Notes: generated by a model from the letters alone, not told the origin. A DNA stretch of 64,000 bases from Bryoerythrophyllum caledonicum (GCA_963971425.1 OZ020518.1:1872263-1936262); one strand, 5' to 3'. Positions 19,957-32,329 are shown, counted from the stretch's first letter. A program made the numbers and translations.

Positions 19957-22900
19957 TCACTTGGGATCTAGGATGGCTAAATGTTGAGGTTGAAACACCC
20001 GAGTGGCCAACATATTTCGGATTGGAATCAAAGCCAATATAACCACAGGGAATGCAATTCCTGCAAAAAACATGAAGATTTAGCAACTAAGGTAGATGGA
20101 AGTAACGAGGGATCTAAAAACATGAAGAGCTACAGAGTTATTTGTCAAGTGAGGCAAAGATACCATGTGTTTTGACCTCTTCTCTCATTCTAAATTATTA
20201 AATCAGTAGTATTGAGAAGAAAAAGAGGGGGTATCTTATTGAAACTTTGGGTGACTTTACAAATAACCCAAATTTGGAAATAGGAACTTACCCCATTTGC
20301 TTTCTTTCAGGTTCCACAGAGCCCAAAGACAAGCCAGTTGCAGGGCAGTGAACTTGTGAACCTCATGCTTGGGGACTTGCTTGGTGAATTCATGCTCCGG
20401 AGTGACTTCCGGATGGTACAACCAAAGCTTCACCCTGAAAACAAACAGATGCTATCAGTTGGAAACTCAATCTATGTATAGACTCGCGAAAATACACGAA
20501 GTGATGCGGAGGAGCCTTGCCTTTCTACAAACTGACTCCCGTTGATGATGCCCAATGACATGAACACAAAGAGACCGCTTGTAACCTGGTTTCACATCCC
20601 TGCACAAAATTAGAAAAAAAAATTGTGCATTCTAAGAAGGATCTCCAGCCACAGATATCGTTCAATGTCTTACCGGAAGTGGAACACGTCTCAGAAGTGG
20701 CCAAAATGCTAATGATGCGCCCACACCCATCTGCCAAAGTACGTTCACCCTTTAGACGAGTATGTATACCTCAAAACACCACTAAAAGGTTAAGTGTGAC
20801 TAGGTATTACATTCAGATGGCTAATGTGTGCAGCAAATAGGAGAATTTTCACTCTAAACTTAGATAAAGAAAACTAGGAACAAGAGCATTACAGAGATCA
20901 TGATGCCTGTGAGACGATTTTCCAGCACACGAGGTCTACTTTCTTCCTTCTTTCTGTCTTCACCGTCACTGATGCACAAAAAATGGAACTCAGATATAAA
21001 AGACCATTTGTTTGCAGAGAAAAACTGCAATTATTTGTTGAAAAATTAAAATTCGTCGCTGCCTTGGCTATACCTTGAAGATGTAGCAGTAGTCTTCGCT
21101 GGAACAATTAGACTCCGAACGTGGTTCAAAGATGGCACTGCTGATGCCACCATCCAAGGCAATCCAAATAAAGATGCGAGTGCCGTGGTCACTGCAAAAG
21201 CACAAGCGTAATGATCAATAAGGTCGTCCAGGTAATCAAATTTGCAGCTTCCACCAAATATCTATCTCAAAGGCGAAAATACTATGTGTTTACCTCCAAC
21301 CACAGCCAGATCGAGGTTATATCCTTCGCCCTTCTGAAGCTTAGGAGACTGAAACTTGTTCACAAGTCGGCTGGTCATCGTCTGAAAAGGACACCATCAA
21401 CATTGAAGATCATTGATCACAAGTGTGAATAAACCACAAACAACGAACAAGAATAGAATAAGAGGATACCTGGTCAAGGAAAATCAGCAGGCTGACAAAG
21501 ATTGCAGGAAAAGCCGAGGCAGCAATGACGGAAGGGGGTACACTAAAGAGGGGCACAAGCCAGGGGCGGCCTGCGGTGGCTGCTACTTTTGAGGCTGCTG
21601 GGAGAGAAGGAAGTGCTACTGTTGGGAAGAACCGAACTGGCACCATTGACATGAGCATGATTGCCAAAGGAGGGCCGAAGTCTGCAATCACTCCAGCAAA
21701 TGGACGGAGGAGCAAGCGTGAAGAACGTAGCTGCAGTTGGTTCCGAACACCGAATCAGTCACTGAAATCTCTACTAGAGCCTTCATAAATCCGGGGTTGT
21801 GTGAGGTTAAGAACCTGAGTTAGGACTTTGGCGGTGGCATAGGTTCCAGCAGCCAGAACGAATGATAACAAGGCAGTCTCAAGAGGATAAGGACTGGCAG
21901 GGCTGTACAAACTTGAAACTCCCTGCAAAAAACAACATGATAAATTACATCAAACCGTGTATAAGACTGAGGAACACAGAAATTCTCAACCAAAGTTGGG
22001 GCACAAACCTTGTATGCTTCACACATGAAGCCAATTGAGATGAACGTCGAGAAAGTCTCGTCCACGAATCTCGTCAAGTACTTGGCTAACTGATCACATG
22101 ATGCACAAAAGCCAATTTCATCAATAAATCATTATTAAGTTAAAAATTTAAATTTAATTTTTTTTAAAAAGCACTTAAAAAATGATCATTACCTCAGAGC
22201 TGGCCTCCAGGGCTCCCAGAGCGATAAGAAACACACACGACCAGATGCCAACCCAGCCATACACAGGAAGAAATGGCACCATCGCTTGCTTTGTCAACTG
22301 CAAAGAAGGAGAAAATATATAAAAACTTAAATATCAAAACCAACATATTCAAAAACAGAGAAATGACTTACCCTGTACAAAGCTCCTGTGATCACAACCA
22401 TGAAGCCGGTGGGGCCAAGTAGAGTGAGAGGTTGCGCTGCCAAAGATGTGTAGATAAGCCCTGACACTGCAAATAATAGAGAAAACGAAATGTTACCAAA
22501 AAGATGGAGACAAAAAGAATGTAAGGAGAATATGATTTTCACCTGCACAGCTTATTATGGTCTCCAGAAGGCCCATCTGGGATGCTGTGACGCGCGAAAC
22601 CATCCTGAAATTAGTATCACAAGATGGAAAATGAGTCAACTGCAAGTACGTGAAAAAACAACAGGAAAATTGAAAAAAACGTGATGAACTTTCCATCATG
22701 GAGAAAAAATTAACCAAAAAGAAATATCATAGGTTTCAACATGGCTAGGGTTTGCACGATGACTGACCCGCCGAAGGCGAAGCACGGAGCGAGGGAGGCG
22801 AAGATCATGTAAGCGATGGTGCTGATGGCCTTGGGGTGGAGTCCATCCTTGAAGTCGCTCCAGTAATGCGGCACAAACCTGCGCTCCATGTCCTTGGCAA

Positions 22901-23911
22901 TGCCACCTCCGAATTCTGGAACTTCACCTTCCAATGATCCGAATGCATCAGTGGCCGCCTGGATGGATTTCCTGCTTCGCAACCCTAATGTACGTCTCTT
23001 GGAGCTCCATGAGCCGTCGTAGGATAAGCACTGAACTCGTGTGGAGTGCTGCACACATCCTGCCTGGTTTCGGTGAAGCACTGGGGCGGCTTTCACAGCT
23101 TGGAAGGAAGAGAACGCCCGACGTTGTGAAAGAGACCCATTCCCCAATAGCCTCTGTCCACATCAACCAACAAACAATCCACTAAAAAAAATATTAAAAA
23201 TGTTAAGAAATCAATTTCTAACAGGAAAAGAGGCGTGTGTGTTTTCCTTCGCTCATCTCCTCAAGAGAGTAAACAATTTGACACTGTCTCACTTGAATTT
23301 GCAACTAACGTAGATCTCATTTCTGAAAACCATTTGCTACAGAGCTGGCTCTAAATTCTCGGAAAGAAGGTGCCACTGACTTGGCTCTAACAATTCACTC
23401 GCCTGCGCTCAACAGAGCCCCAATTTGGGTTCTTCCACGACACTCCCAAAGACAAACACGTACCTCCATAGCGTGCGAATTCATGGCGAAAATCGAAATA
23501 AGAGTCGGCGAATCTCACAGTTCCAATCCTCAGACACCTGATCACATCATCCAAGGCGGACTCGCGTGTCCAAAACTCTCTTCCAGTACCGGAATTCAAC
23601 CAAGACAGTTACACCCCCAAAGCACCAGCTCGTCCTCGCCACCGACTGCGAAAGTGGCGTACATTCCGATTCCAGTGCTGCCTTGTTGGTGGAACCAACG
23701 GTGCTTCCTGTCCAGTCCGGGAGGAGATTTTATGTTTGCGATGGAGATGGCGGGGGCGCGCCCCCGCAACCGCAACCAGGGGCGTCGCGTCGCAACGTCT
23801 GCTCGAGGTCGCTGCTTCTGCTTTTGTAGGGCTCCTCTGCGCGGAATCAGGGCTCCCCACCTTCAACAAAGCTCCCACCTTCAATCCTTTGGCTCCCGGA
23901 TCTAGGGACAC
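19957..23911 (-). CDS. SLC4-like bicarbonate/anion transporter, about 15 exons
   Basis: Coding exons on the minus strand: 22768-23153, 22543-22604, 22372-22466, 22193-22297, 22009-22089, 21815-21922, 21470-21730, 21294-21381, 21074-21191, 20893-20968, 20674-20730, 20521-20585, 20292-20434 and 19957-20060 (TGA). All phases agree, giving about 580 residues. A leader exon at 23615-23911 (99 residues, Arg/Ser-rich, possible organelle transit) joins in phase 0 but is less certain. Diagnostic segments: HYWSDFKDGLHPKAIST, LAPCFAFGG, AAQPLTLLGPTGFMV, PFAGVIADFGPPLAI, ASLFGLPWMVASAVPSLNH, GLFVFMSLGIINGSQF and HKFTALQLACLWAL. This is the order of SLC4 proteins, with many membrane spans. SLC4 members move bicarbonate, borate or other anions. 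The LLGPTG loop differs from plant BOR borate exporters and looks more like algal bicarbonate-type members. Intron 20435-20520 has a GC donor (AAAG|GCAAGG). Confidence 0.88.
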
Positions 23912-23989
23912 GAGTAGATTGTGCTACCAGAACAGCTATCTGATGCCAGATTCTGATACCCTGCAAGTTCTGATAGCCCTGGTGAAGCG

Positions 23990-25170
23990 ATAAATACGAA
24001 CCCATACACGAGTTATAAAGTTTACAATTACAGCTCTGGAGTGATAAAACTATACACTAAATGTCGACTACTACATTAAATGTTGATTCTAGTAAATAGT
24101 GGAACATAAGGTTTTTTACTTGTGGATATTTAGTGTATGAAACCTAGGAAATGATTATGTGTACATTTTGAGCATCAAAGCAAAGAAGATTTTGAGCATC
24201 AAAGCAAAGAAGATTTTGAGTGCATGTAGAAAAAGAAGAATTTGCAAGAGGAATATTGGGAAAAATAGAACGTAGATGTGGAACAAAAGGTAAATCCCAA
24301 GAATTGGAAAAAGAAGAATGTACATGTGGAGGGAAAATGAAACTCTAAGTACAAGATTGGAAAAATAAGAACTTGGAAAGTGAGAAAAGAAAGGAATATT
24401 GGAAAAGGAAAAAAAACATAAATATACAATAAATACACAATAATTATGCAAAAAATATACAATAAATATGGAAATGTACATCAAATACTCATTAGATATT
24501 CATTAAATATGCATTAAATATTCGTTAAATATTCATTAAATATTCATATACACACTGAAATACATTAGAAATTTATTAAATATTCATTAAATAATTTAAC
24601 TACACTAAGAATGGTATTTAGCGTTATGGAATGAATAGTGAAATTACCCATACTACTTCAATTTCATTGAATGTCAATTTATCAACAATTAGTATTAAGA
24701 TTTATATTTTGATGTTTTGAAATATCAAATATTTGTATTAAATATGTATATTTCACATATTAATATAAAATCTTCTTATTTCATTTAAATACTTATTATG
24801 AAGTTTAATAATTTATTTAATATATAAATATTCATATACTTGAATTTTAAAAATTGAATATTAATTAAAATTTAATATCACGTATTATAAATATAAATAT
24901 ATTTCATATATATCATATAATTTTAAATCCTAAATATCAAATATGTATAAAATCCAAAATTTGATATATCTTCTGTGTTTTGTTTTCTGAAATATTTTAT
25001 TTTGAAACACAGTGCTTGTTTCTTCATTATCTTTTTAAGATCACAATTCATTGTATTAAATGTATTGTTATTTAACCAACACTAAATGTATACATGTTCA
25101 ATTTTAAATAACGGTCAAATATTACAGTTATTAACAATTAGTGTTTAAATTGACATTTGATGTTGTTTGA
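23990..25170. mobile_element. Remnant of the CACTAAA-type DNA element
   Basis: AAATACGAACCCATACAC, AAAACTATACACTAAATGTC and TTTAGTGTATGAAAC recur in the same order at about 55020-55170. Shared A-rich sequence follows (24150-24480 versus 55190-55500). The rest is very AT-rich and non-coding. It is a decayed copy of the element whose better copy begins at 54992. Confidence 0.55.
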
Positions 25171-25676
25171 GATTGGTTAGTTTGTTCCATATTGTTTTGC
25201 TCCATGGAGTCACGGTTGTAGGATTCCTCCTCGTTTGGGTGTGTATCTTATGATTGATTGGGGAATTGCGGCATTCATTTTTCTGGTGGTTGTGAGTTTG
25301 ATGAGAGAGGTTTTGCATCTTTGATGTTAGTTTTTGGATGAATTTAGGTCAGCTTGAAGGGAAATCTTGATTTATACTTTTAAGAGTGGTTGAGGTGATC
25401 TATTTAGGTCATAAGCTTCTTTTTTACTACTTGCATCATGAACATGTGTTGTGGAATTTAGTGGTGATTTTTGTTGGAAGAGGGGTGGAACGAACAGACA
25501 CTTTATTCATGCCGGCCTCCTTCGGAGACCGGCGTTCTTCTTCTTCTTTTTCTTCTTGGAAGAGAGGGTTCCAAAGAGATTTTGGGTAATCCCAGAGACA
25601 ATTTTTCATTAGTATGTAATATTGTATTTTTCTTGATGAAATTTTTTCTTGTAAGATGTAAAATCGATGAGGGATA
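25171..25676. other. Intergenic stretch with a small GC-rich hairpin
   Basis: GCCGGCCTCC TTC GGAGACCGGC at about 25511-25533 folds into a 9-bp stem with one mismatch. It is followed by a TTCTTCTTCTTT tract. No gene is recognised around it. Confidence 0.5.
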
Positions 25677-26185
25677 TTAACCCCTAAATTACCAAGCCAT
25701 TTTCAAACCCAAAAATACTTCAAAAATGATGTTTTCAGTGCAATGAGTACAAAAGAAAACCAAAACTTTTATTTCAACTTTTAACCGTAGGATCTCAATA
25801 AAGGCGTATCAAGTAACGTACCTACAAATTTCGTACACTTTGACCGCACGGATTGAAAGATTATAGTGTTTGAAGTACAAAAAGAGGTTCATTTTCTTCC
25901 TTGTGTTTAGTGGATCAACAGACATTGACATCACTTGGTGTCCAATTTTTGCACTACACAAGGTCTAAATTCATTACCACCATTTTAAGCATGATATTAG
26001 TTCCTTGTACACCAATTTTTAGAGGTAAAGAAAGGGTGTAGCATATAAAAAAAATTGTGCAAGGAGTGGAGTTTGCTTATGCTTGCATGGATTGGAGATA
26101 ACAATGGCTAATTATGGAAAGAGTTAGACAAGCAAAAGCACAAAAAACAACCCTGCTAAGGGCCTCACAAGCATTAGAGGGTTAA
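25677..26185. mobile_element. TTAA-flanked piggyBac-like element, short copy
   Basis: It starts TTAACCCCTAAATTACCAAG and ends near CATTAGAGGGTTAA. Internal sequence (TTTGACCGCACGGATTGAAAG, AGGATCTCAATAAAGGC) is shared with the 40679-41620 copy. It is about 509 bp and non-coding. The right end is weak. Confidence 0.55.
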
Positions 26186-26306
26186 TATGATGAAGAATAA
26201 TAGAGTTAATACATGGTTACACGCAAGTGGTTAAATTTTTAGTAGTTAGATTTTTTTCTTGCTTCTTATTACAATTGTCGTAGTTGGCCAATATAAATAA
26301 TTCACA

Positions 26307-26536
26307 TTAACCCTTACACGTCAGAAGGTGCCAGTGGTGGCCACAATATTGTACATGTATGGTGTCATATTTGAGCATGATAAGATTCAGATATTGAAAT
26401 GACCTCAAAAGAAAGATGTCAGTTGAATCTTCAATCCAAAAGTGTAAGTCTTGCTAAAATTCAATAAAAATTTATATTCTAAAAAGTAAAATTCATGCGT
26501 GCAAAGTACAGTTCACGACTGACGGGTAAGGGTTAA
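26307..26536. mobile_element. Second TTAA-flanked family, 'CCCTTACACGTCAG' MITE
   Basis: The left end is TTAACCCTTACACGTCAG and the right end is CTGACGGGTAAGGGTTAA, near-perfect inverted repeats with TTAA on both sides. The core contains GGTGCCAGTGGTGGCCACAATATT. It is about 230 bp and non-coding. Related copies lie at about 42150-42330, 52315-52538 and 52545-52760. Confidence 0.75.
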
Positions 26537-26537
26537 G

Positions 26538-26817
26538 GGCCAGGGAGAATTGACCCCCTCACTCGTCCTTACCCGAGGTGGGGCCCCGTCTTAATTACAT
26601 GGGGTCATTTTTCTGGCCTTCTTGTTTTGGGAGGTCCAAAGGCTTTTTTTGGAATTTTTTTTGACAAATTTGGGGCCTACGGCTATTGTTTACCCCTCAA
26701 GTTCTTCTCTAGCTATTAATAGGGCCCCATCCAAAAACAAATTAGGGGCCAGGTTTGACCCCACCACCTCATGCCCCCACGGTTAAGGACGAGCAAGGGG
26801 GTCAATTCTCCCTGGCC
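26538..26817. mobile_element. Mutator-like MITE with 9-bp target duplication
   Basis: The inverted ends of about 34 bp start GGCCAGGGAGAATTGACCCC and match the right end with about two mismatches. The element is flanked on both sides by AGGGTTAAG (26529-26537 and 26818-26826), a perfect 9-bp duplication typical of Mutator-like elements. It is 280 bp and non-coding. It landed exactly in the right end of the adjacent TTAA element. Confidence 0.88.
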
Positions 26818-26826
26818 AGGGTTAAG

Positions 26827-27179
26827 GAACTTTGAAATCTCATATAATACTCTCCATTCATCCATAAAATATGATTTCAGTACCATAATATTCTTCATGA
26901 TAAGACCATTCAACATTCATCAAAAGAACATTCTATGTGGAATATTTTAGATACATGGCATATTCGAGATTCACATACGATTTTATTTTTATTTTTTCAA
27001 AAAAGAATCTTTAGAAGTTTGATATACAATATCTATCCTACTTTAGGCACTTACAAGCTAACACCGAATAGCAATCATGCTCTTGCATCAATACAAATCT
27101 ACCAAATACAATGTGAACAACTTTTTCATCCTCGACACATTGGCGATGAATTAACACTAGAATATCGAAACCCAAACCG
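26827..27179. other. Intergenic stretch downstream of the thioesterase gene
   Basis: The sequence just left of 27180 is the likely 3' UTR of the minus-strand thioesterase. Nothing else is recognised. Confidence 0.5.
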
Positions 27180-30113
27180 TCAAGAGCTTAAAACTCTAAG
27201 CACACCAGAAGGTGTGCTCTTAAGATAAGGAACAACGAAATCTCTAATCTCCAGTTCATTTATACTCAAATGATCACCAGGAAAGGCAATGTACGTCACA
27301 CGGCCACTTTCGTCCAAGGCTCTGAGACCAATCCAATCCTCCTTGTACAAATCCGTCTGAACAAAAACAAAATGTCAATTAGCATTCAAAAGATGCCATG
27401 ACAAGATATCCAAAGACCTTTAAGAAATGACCTGGCACACTTGCCTCTTCAGGAGCTTGCACAGTGGTAAAGTCGTTCTCAGCATAATAACCGAACCAAG
27501 CTGTTTGAGGAGGAATCAAAATAGCATCCTGCTGAAACTGCAAAATCATTGACTTGATAAATCAGCAAAGAAAAGACCAAGTTGTGGTATAATATGTAAA
27601 TCACATGACATGAAGAAGAGTCTCACCATAATCAGCACTAGGTGATTGAGACTTTCCAGTCTCTTTTTGTATGTTTCGTTGCGGTTGGAAGCAATCTCGT
27701 TGTTGAGCTTTGGTAGAAACAAAGAGCCCTTGAGATAAGCATCCATATCCTACGCAATCCACAGCCAAGATTCAGTCTAGAGTATAAAAGATTTCAGCAA
27801 TACAACTCGACTGGATTAAATCGGATGTCGCACAGCAAAGCAACTCAGTTGACAGACTAAATTAGTTGTTGGCTTATCATTCAAACAGTGTGAATCAAGA
27901 CCTTCATGAACATGGACACTGTACCAGACTCTCAAAAGCGAAGTCCAATCTCAACAGGAAATCTTTGCGGCACTTATACTCACAGTTGGGATTTTTACAT
28001 AGCCGCTTGGAGCAAGATGGTTCTGCAGGCGTGGAACGAACACTGTAAGCTTGTCAATTCAAAACCACAACACTCCGGAAGAATCACTCTCTACCTCTGT
28101 AAATGAAGTGAAACGTGCATGCCATATGAAGGTGGAAAATACTGAACCTGTACAAAAGGCGAATATACACCGAGTCGAATGAGTGCGTTGGCTAATTTAC
28201 AGAGAGACAGGTACTGCATATTCCCAATGACCTCTTTGTTAGACTTCAGTCAAGATGATTACTCAAAAATGCACATATCAAGTACCACATCCACCTCATG
28301 GTGGTGTAGAAAAATAGATTACCGTACACCCAGGTATTGAGGCTGTTCCTGCATGAGGTCCTCCTAAGGACACAAAATTGTGGACCTGTAACCATTTGAG
28401 AGGGTCAGTACAACTTAAAAGAACTTTCCAATGGAACTTAATCAGACACTGACCTGAATCATAAACTCATCAATAAGAAGAGAGCCTCAAAATCATAGTG
28501 GAGAAACATTCAGATCTTCACCAATAGATGAATTACATCGATATCCTCCTTTTGAAAAAATAAGAAAATTAACAGAACGCCTTAAGGATGAGGGTGAGAC
28601 ACTCAGGTGAAAAGTAAAAAAAATACTCACAGGTGGTCCGCCGTCACAAAATTCAATCACAGCTCGAGCTACCACATTTCCCTGCAAGCATGTGATGGAT
28701 TGTTACAAAAAGATCTCAACAGAAAGGGTAATATCAGCTGCAGTGGTTCCATTGCAAAATTACCTGGGATAGGCCAACCATGTTGTAACCGTCTTTGAGC
28801 GTTGAAATGCTCTTCACCTGCCAAAACAAGTAAGAAATGCTTTCACACAATAACTGAAGCAATTTCATCTCTTACTGAAAAGCTGAAGTTAAAACGACTG
28901 GAAGAAACCCCGAGATGTCAGTCACATTCACACAAATGTGAAGAATGCCACTCAAAAGAGAAGAAATCTGGAGTGTACCTGCTCACAGACCAGATCCGCC
29001 TGTTCCCCACCAAAACACCACGTGAATCAGTACCAGCCCCTTGCAAATGCTACTGCATAACAGCCGTGCAGGTTTTGGCAACATACTGACATAAACAATA
29101 ACTTCACGTAACTAGGTTATCACCTGATGGTCAAGGCGCATAAAAAAGGAGTCACTGGCTCCATTGCCTATCTCTCTGCAAAAGAAAACACATTAACCTC
29201 ACATACAAGAGACGTTGACACCATCTTCTAGTCCCATACTATCCACATAGAATTAAAAATAGAAATAGTTAGCCATAGAATGAGAATAAATCTAGCATGA
29301 GCATGAGCATCAGAACTAGCTATTAAGTGAATGAAAAAAATGCTCCGAAGCACAAAGACAAACATACTCCATATCATCAATATCATATCATATCCGTAGC
29401 TGGAACGCACTCCCCCATATCTACATCTTAAAAGTGTCACAAATCAACATGCCATTGACAATTAGGTTAACCACAACCATATCTTACATGCAGAATCCGT
29501 CGGCTCCAGACATGTTCATGAGAGTTTTCGTGAACTCATAAAGCCCATGATTCTTGCACTCGTCTCCAATCCCTGATCCAAAAAGGCAACATCCGCCAAT
29601 TCAACGCACACTCAAAAACCAAAACCACCACAAAATACATCCAAAACAGACAAATCAATAAAGAGCCATTCTGACACAAAAACAAATTAAAAACTAAAAC
29701 CCCTTCACCCAATTTAATTTCGAAATCATGGAATCTCCACATCATTAGGACACCATGTCAATCTAGACCAATCGAGCCTGATAAAGATTCAACATCTTCA
29801 AAAACGCTTCATCAAAACGCCCAAAATCCTAAACCCTAATAAGAATACTCCTGAACTCTCAAAGTAACAGCCTGATAGTTCCTCAATGCAACTAATCACA
29901 CAAACGAGCACCGACATACGGCCAAATCTCCAAGCCAGATTACAATTCCAGCCAAACAGAAAACACAGAACGTGCATCTCACTCAACCAAAGCCTCACCG
30001 TGGAGAACGATGAACGGCAACGGCTTCTCCTCGTCAGAACCAGCAACACTGCGACCGCAGAGCGCGACGAGGATCATAACGAGCACCGCAGCTGCGCGCT
30101 TGAATTCCGCCAT
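27180..30113 (-). CDS. PPT1: Palmitoyl-protein thioesterase, 12 exons
   Basis: Minus-strand exons: 29999-30113, 29488-29572, 29124-29175, 28979-28999, 28764-28817, 28631-28681, 28323-28385, 28148-28213, 27984-28022, 27627-27749, 27445-27537 and 27180-27356. All phases agree, giving 312 residues, the usual size. The start MAEFKRAAAVLVMILVALCG is a clear signal peptide. PFIVLHGIGDECKN holds the oxyanion region. NMVGLSQGN holds the nucleophile serine, QDAILIPPQTAWFGYY fits the plant position of the catalytic Asp, and AFPGDHLS holds the catalytic His. The enzyme removes thioester-linked fatty acids from cysteines of proteins in the lysosome or vacuole. Exon 4 is only 21 nt (ADLVCEQ). The intron after 27445 uses a GC donor (GAG|GCAAGT). 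Confidence 0.95.
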
Positions 30114-30419
30114 CGCTGATCCAGCTCCTACTTCCGATGCGGCAGTCGGCCTCAGTCTAATCGTGATCTTGACGCTGCAACGACGACGACGACGAAACGT
30201 CGGGCTCCACCACAAATTGCAAACCACAGGATCCGTCGGAGAGATTGTGTTGACACTCTGGTGATAGCTAGGTGATATTGGTGTGATACCTGCCCTGAGT
30301 CCGGTGTATACTTCGGCGTGAGGTGCCTGGTGCGTCGATGAGTGTGTGCTGCGAAGCTCGTCTCGAGCTTCGATTTTTAGTTTCAAAGGAGGTGGAAAGC
30401 GCTCTGACAGCACCCAATG

Positions 30420-30491
30420 GGATTCGTGGCGCAATGGTAGCGCGTCTGACTCCAGATCAGAAGGTTGCGTGTTCGATTCACGTCGAGTTCA
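30420..30491 (+). tRNA. trnW-CCA: tRNA-Trp (anticodon CCA)
   Basis: A 72-nt cloverleaf with no intron. The acceptor GGATTCG pairs with CGAGTTC (two G-U pairs), the anticodon arm is TCTGA-CTCCAGA-TCAGA, and the T arm is GCGTG-TTCGATT-CACGT. The discriminator base is A. The sequence is nearly identical to remembered plant nuclear tRNA-Trp. Promoter A and B boxes are intact (TGGCGCAATGG, GTTCGATTC). A short T-run (TTTTTCTTTTC) about 30 bp downstream can serve as the RNA polymerase III terminator. Confidence 0.97.
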
Positions 30492-30618
30492 AAACCTCGA
30501 AAACAATAGCGGTCCTGTCTTTTTCTTTTCTTCGGCTTTTTCTACTTAACGTGTCACTTTCTGTATTACAAATCCTTATAGCACCACCACCAGATGGCGT
30601 GGAGGGCAGTGGCCGCTA

Positions 30619-30873
30619 CACTAAACACTGAATATAGTGTAGAGGGATTACTGATGTAGATCACTCACACTAATTTCCATCAAAGCATGTGCATGCCAAG
30701 TTCTGATTGGGTATTTGTTCTTAAGCAAGTATGTGTCAGTCAACAATTGCATGTAAATTTTCAACTATTAGTCTACACTATATTCACGGAACGGTGTAGT
30801 TACCCTACTGGCATGTAAATTTTCAACTATTAGTCTACACTATATTCACGGAACGGTGTAGTTACCCTACTGG
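30619..30873. mobile_element. TA-flanked MITE with a 62-bp tandem duplication at one end
   Basis: The left end is CACTAAACACTGAATATAGTG after TA. The right end TACACTATATTCACGGAACGG is present twice because a 62-bp unit is repeated (30750-30811 and 30812-30873). A reverse-oriented, non-duplicated copy lies at 38893-39091. It is non-coding. Confidence 0.75.
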
Positions 30874-31850
30874 CGCGCTTGGTGTATTACCCCGAGCAAC
30901 TTATTTGCAATTTGACTCTAGGTACGGCTCGCTGCTTGGAGGATCACCTATAGGAGGAGATCAACAAGCTCCTTCGCCTTGCGGGACAAGTGCCCTTGAC
31001 CGCAGTGGAAATTGCTGATGTTCAGGCCAAAAGACTCATCTTCAACCGTGTCCCGGTTTCGTGCAAAGAACTACCTTTTGAGGTTGAAGTCGCTTGCTGA
31101 ATGCACTCTTTTAATAGCCTCAGTGCCCTCGAGCTTTATATGCCTCCGTGGCCGTTTAACGTGAAGATCACTGCTACACTTGGTGGATGGCGGACGACCA
31201 CAAGTACTTCAACTTGGGCCCTAGGCATCCACTTGGGTGGCTAGCTTGTGATGGCCTTTGGGTTTTTTTTTATACTCCGGCCCTGGCCGCGGTGGCCTTT
31301 GTTCACGCCTACCGCTTGTTACTCGTTTTTACTTTTAAGCGCGTTGCCCCTTTTTATTACCCCACCTATGTTGCAGAAGGTGCAGGCAAGATCACTAAGC
31401 GGGGCTTTGGCCTTCGTCAACGTGCCCCGCTGCCAGGTAGACAGCGGGCCGGGGTTGGTCGCCCCGTATTCCATGATTGGTGCTTTTGTTTAGAAAGCTA
31501 CCCTTGTTTATATGACGTATGCTACAAAGTAAGTAACGCAACATTCATGGGTGGGCGATGGGGATTGGAATGGAGGATGGAGGATGGGTGGGGGACGTAA
31601 AGGGTCCAAGCCAAAAGGGCCGGACTTTCAACTAGGTCGTTGGTTGTTGGGTTGGAGAATTGATGGCCATGCTTTTAAAGCAGCTCCACTGGTTCTCCAA
31701 CCCAATGGCGCCTTACCGAGGGGCTTTTCGTGGCTCGAGATGACCAACAAGGACCTTGCCCTACCGGCGCTTGGAAGAGACCAGCCGGAAGACAAAGTTC
31801 TCTTTGTCTTCCTGCTCACCACATAGTTCATCAACAAGTTCATCAACACC
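30874..31850 (+). other. Decayed coding-like debris, family unknown
   Basis: Pieces with protein-like composition are visible: EEINKLLRLAGQVPLTAVEI near 30960, MPPWPFNVKITATLGGW near 31140 and LALPALGRDQPEDKVLFVF near 31755. No domain is recognised. The block is G+C-richer than its surroundings and precedes LTR-like sequence, so an old retroelement interior is possible. Confidence 0.3.
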
Positions 31851-32329
31851 TGATCAAAGTAAGTATCTAGATCCTAGTGGCTTGTCTTCTAGCACTAGCT
31901 CTAGATTCACACAATTGTTCCAATCACAAATTTATCAACATCTGGTCCAAAACACTCTCTAGATCAAATTCCATCAATGCAGCTATTTAAAATCTTTCTC
32001 CAATCCAGGCTCTGTGAATCCACCTTCAAGGCTTGGAGAGGAGTTCGGAATCTCCACAACTGTGAAGCAAACCACACAAATTAGATTGGTGTATTAATTT
32101 AGAATCTCTAAGCAAGGGATCAACAAACAAATTGTTGTGCTTCATTCAAATGCCAGGCTTTGTCTTCTTACACACAATATGGTAAATGAGTTTCAAATGC
32201 AACACCTTAGGCTGCAAGTACAATTCCAGAGCAAATCTACCTTCAAAGGCATCCATTTTTTAAAATAATGAGAAGAAAAACTTGTACAAACCAAATACTT
32301 GGATCAATTCTATCACAATGTCACTAGAT
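31851..32329. other. Non-coding stretch
   Basis: No open frame, repeat pair or RNA gene is recognised. Confidence 0.4.

Noticed and set aside
23381-23905. Plus-strand 174-codon frame
   Set aside because: It overlaps the probable first exon of the minus-strand transporter and has no recognised domain.
30323-30631. Plus-strand frame of 102 codons
   Set aside because: It runs straight through the tRNA-Trp gene.
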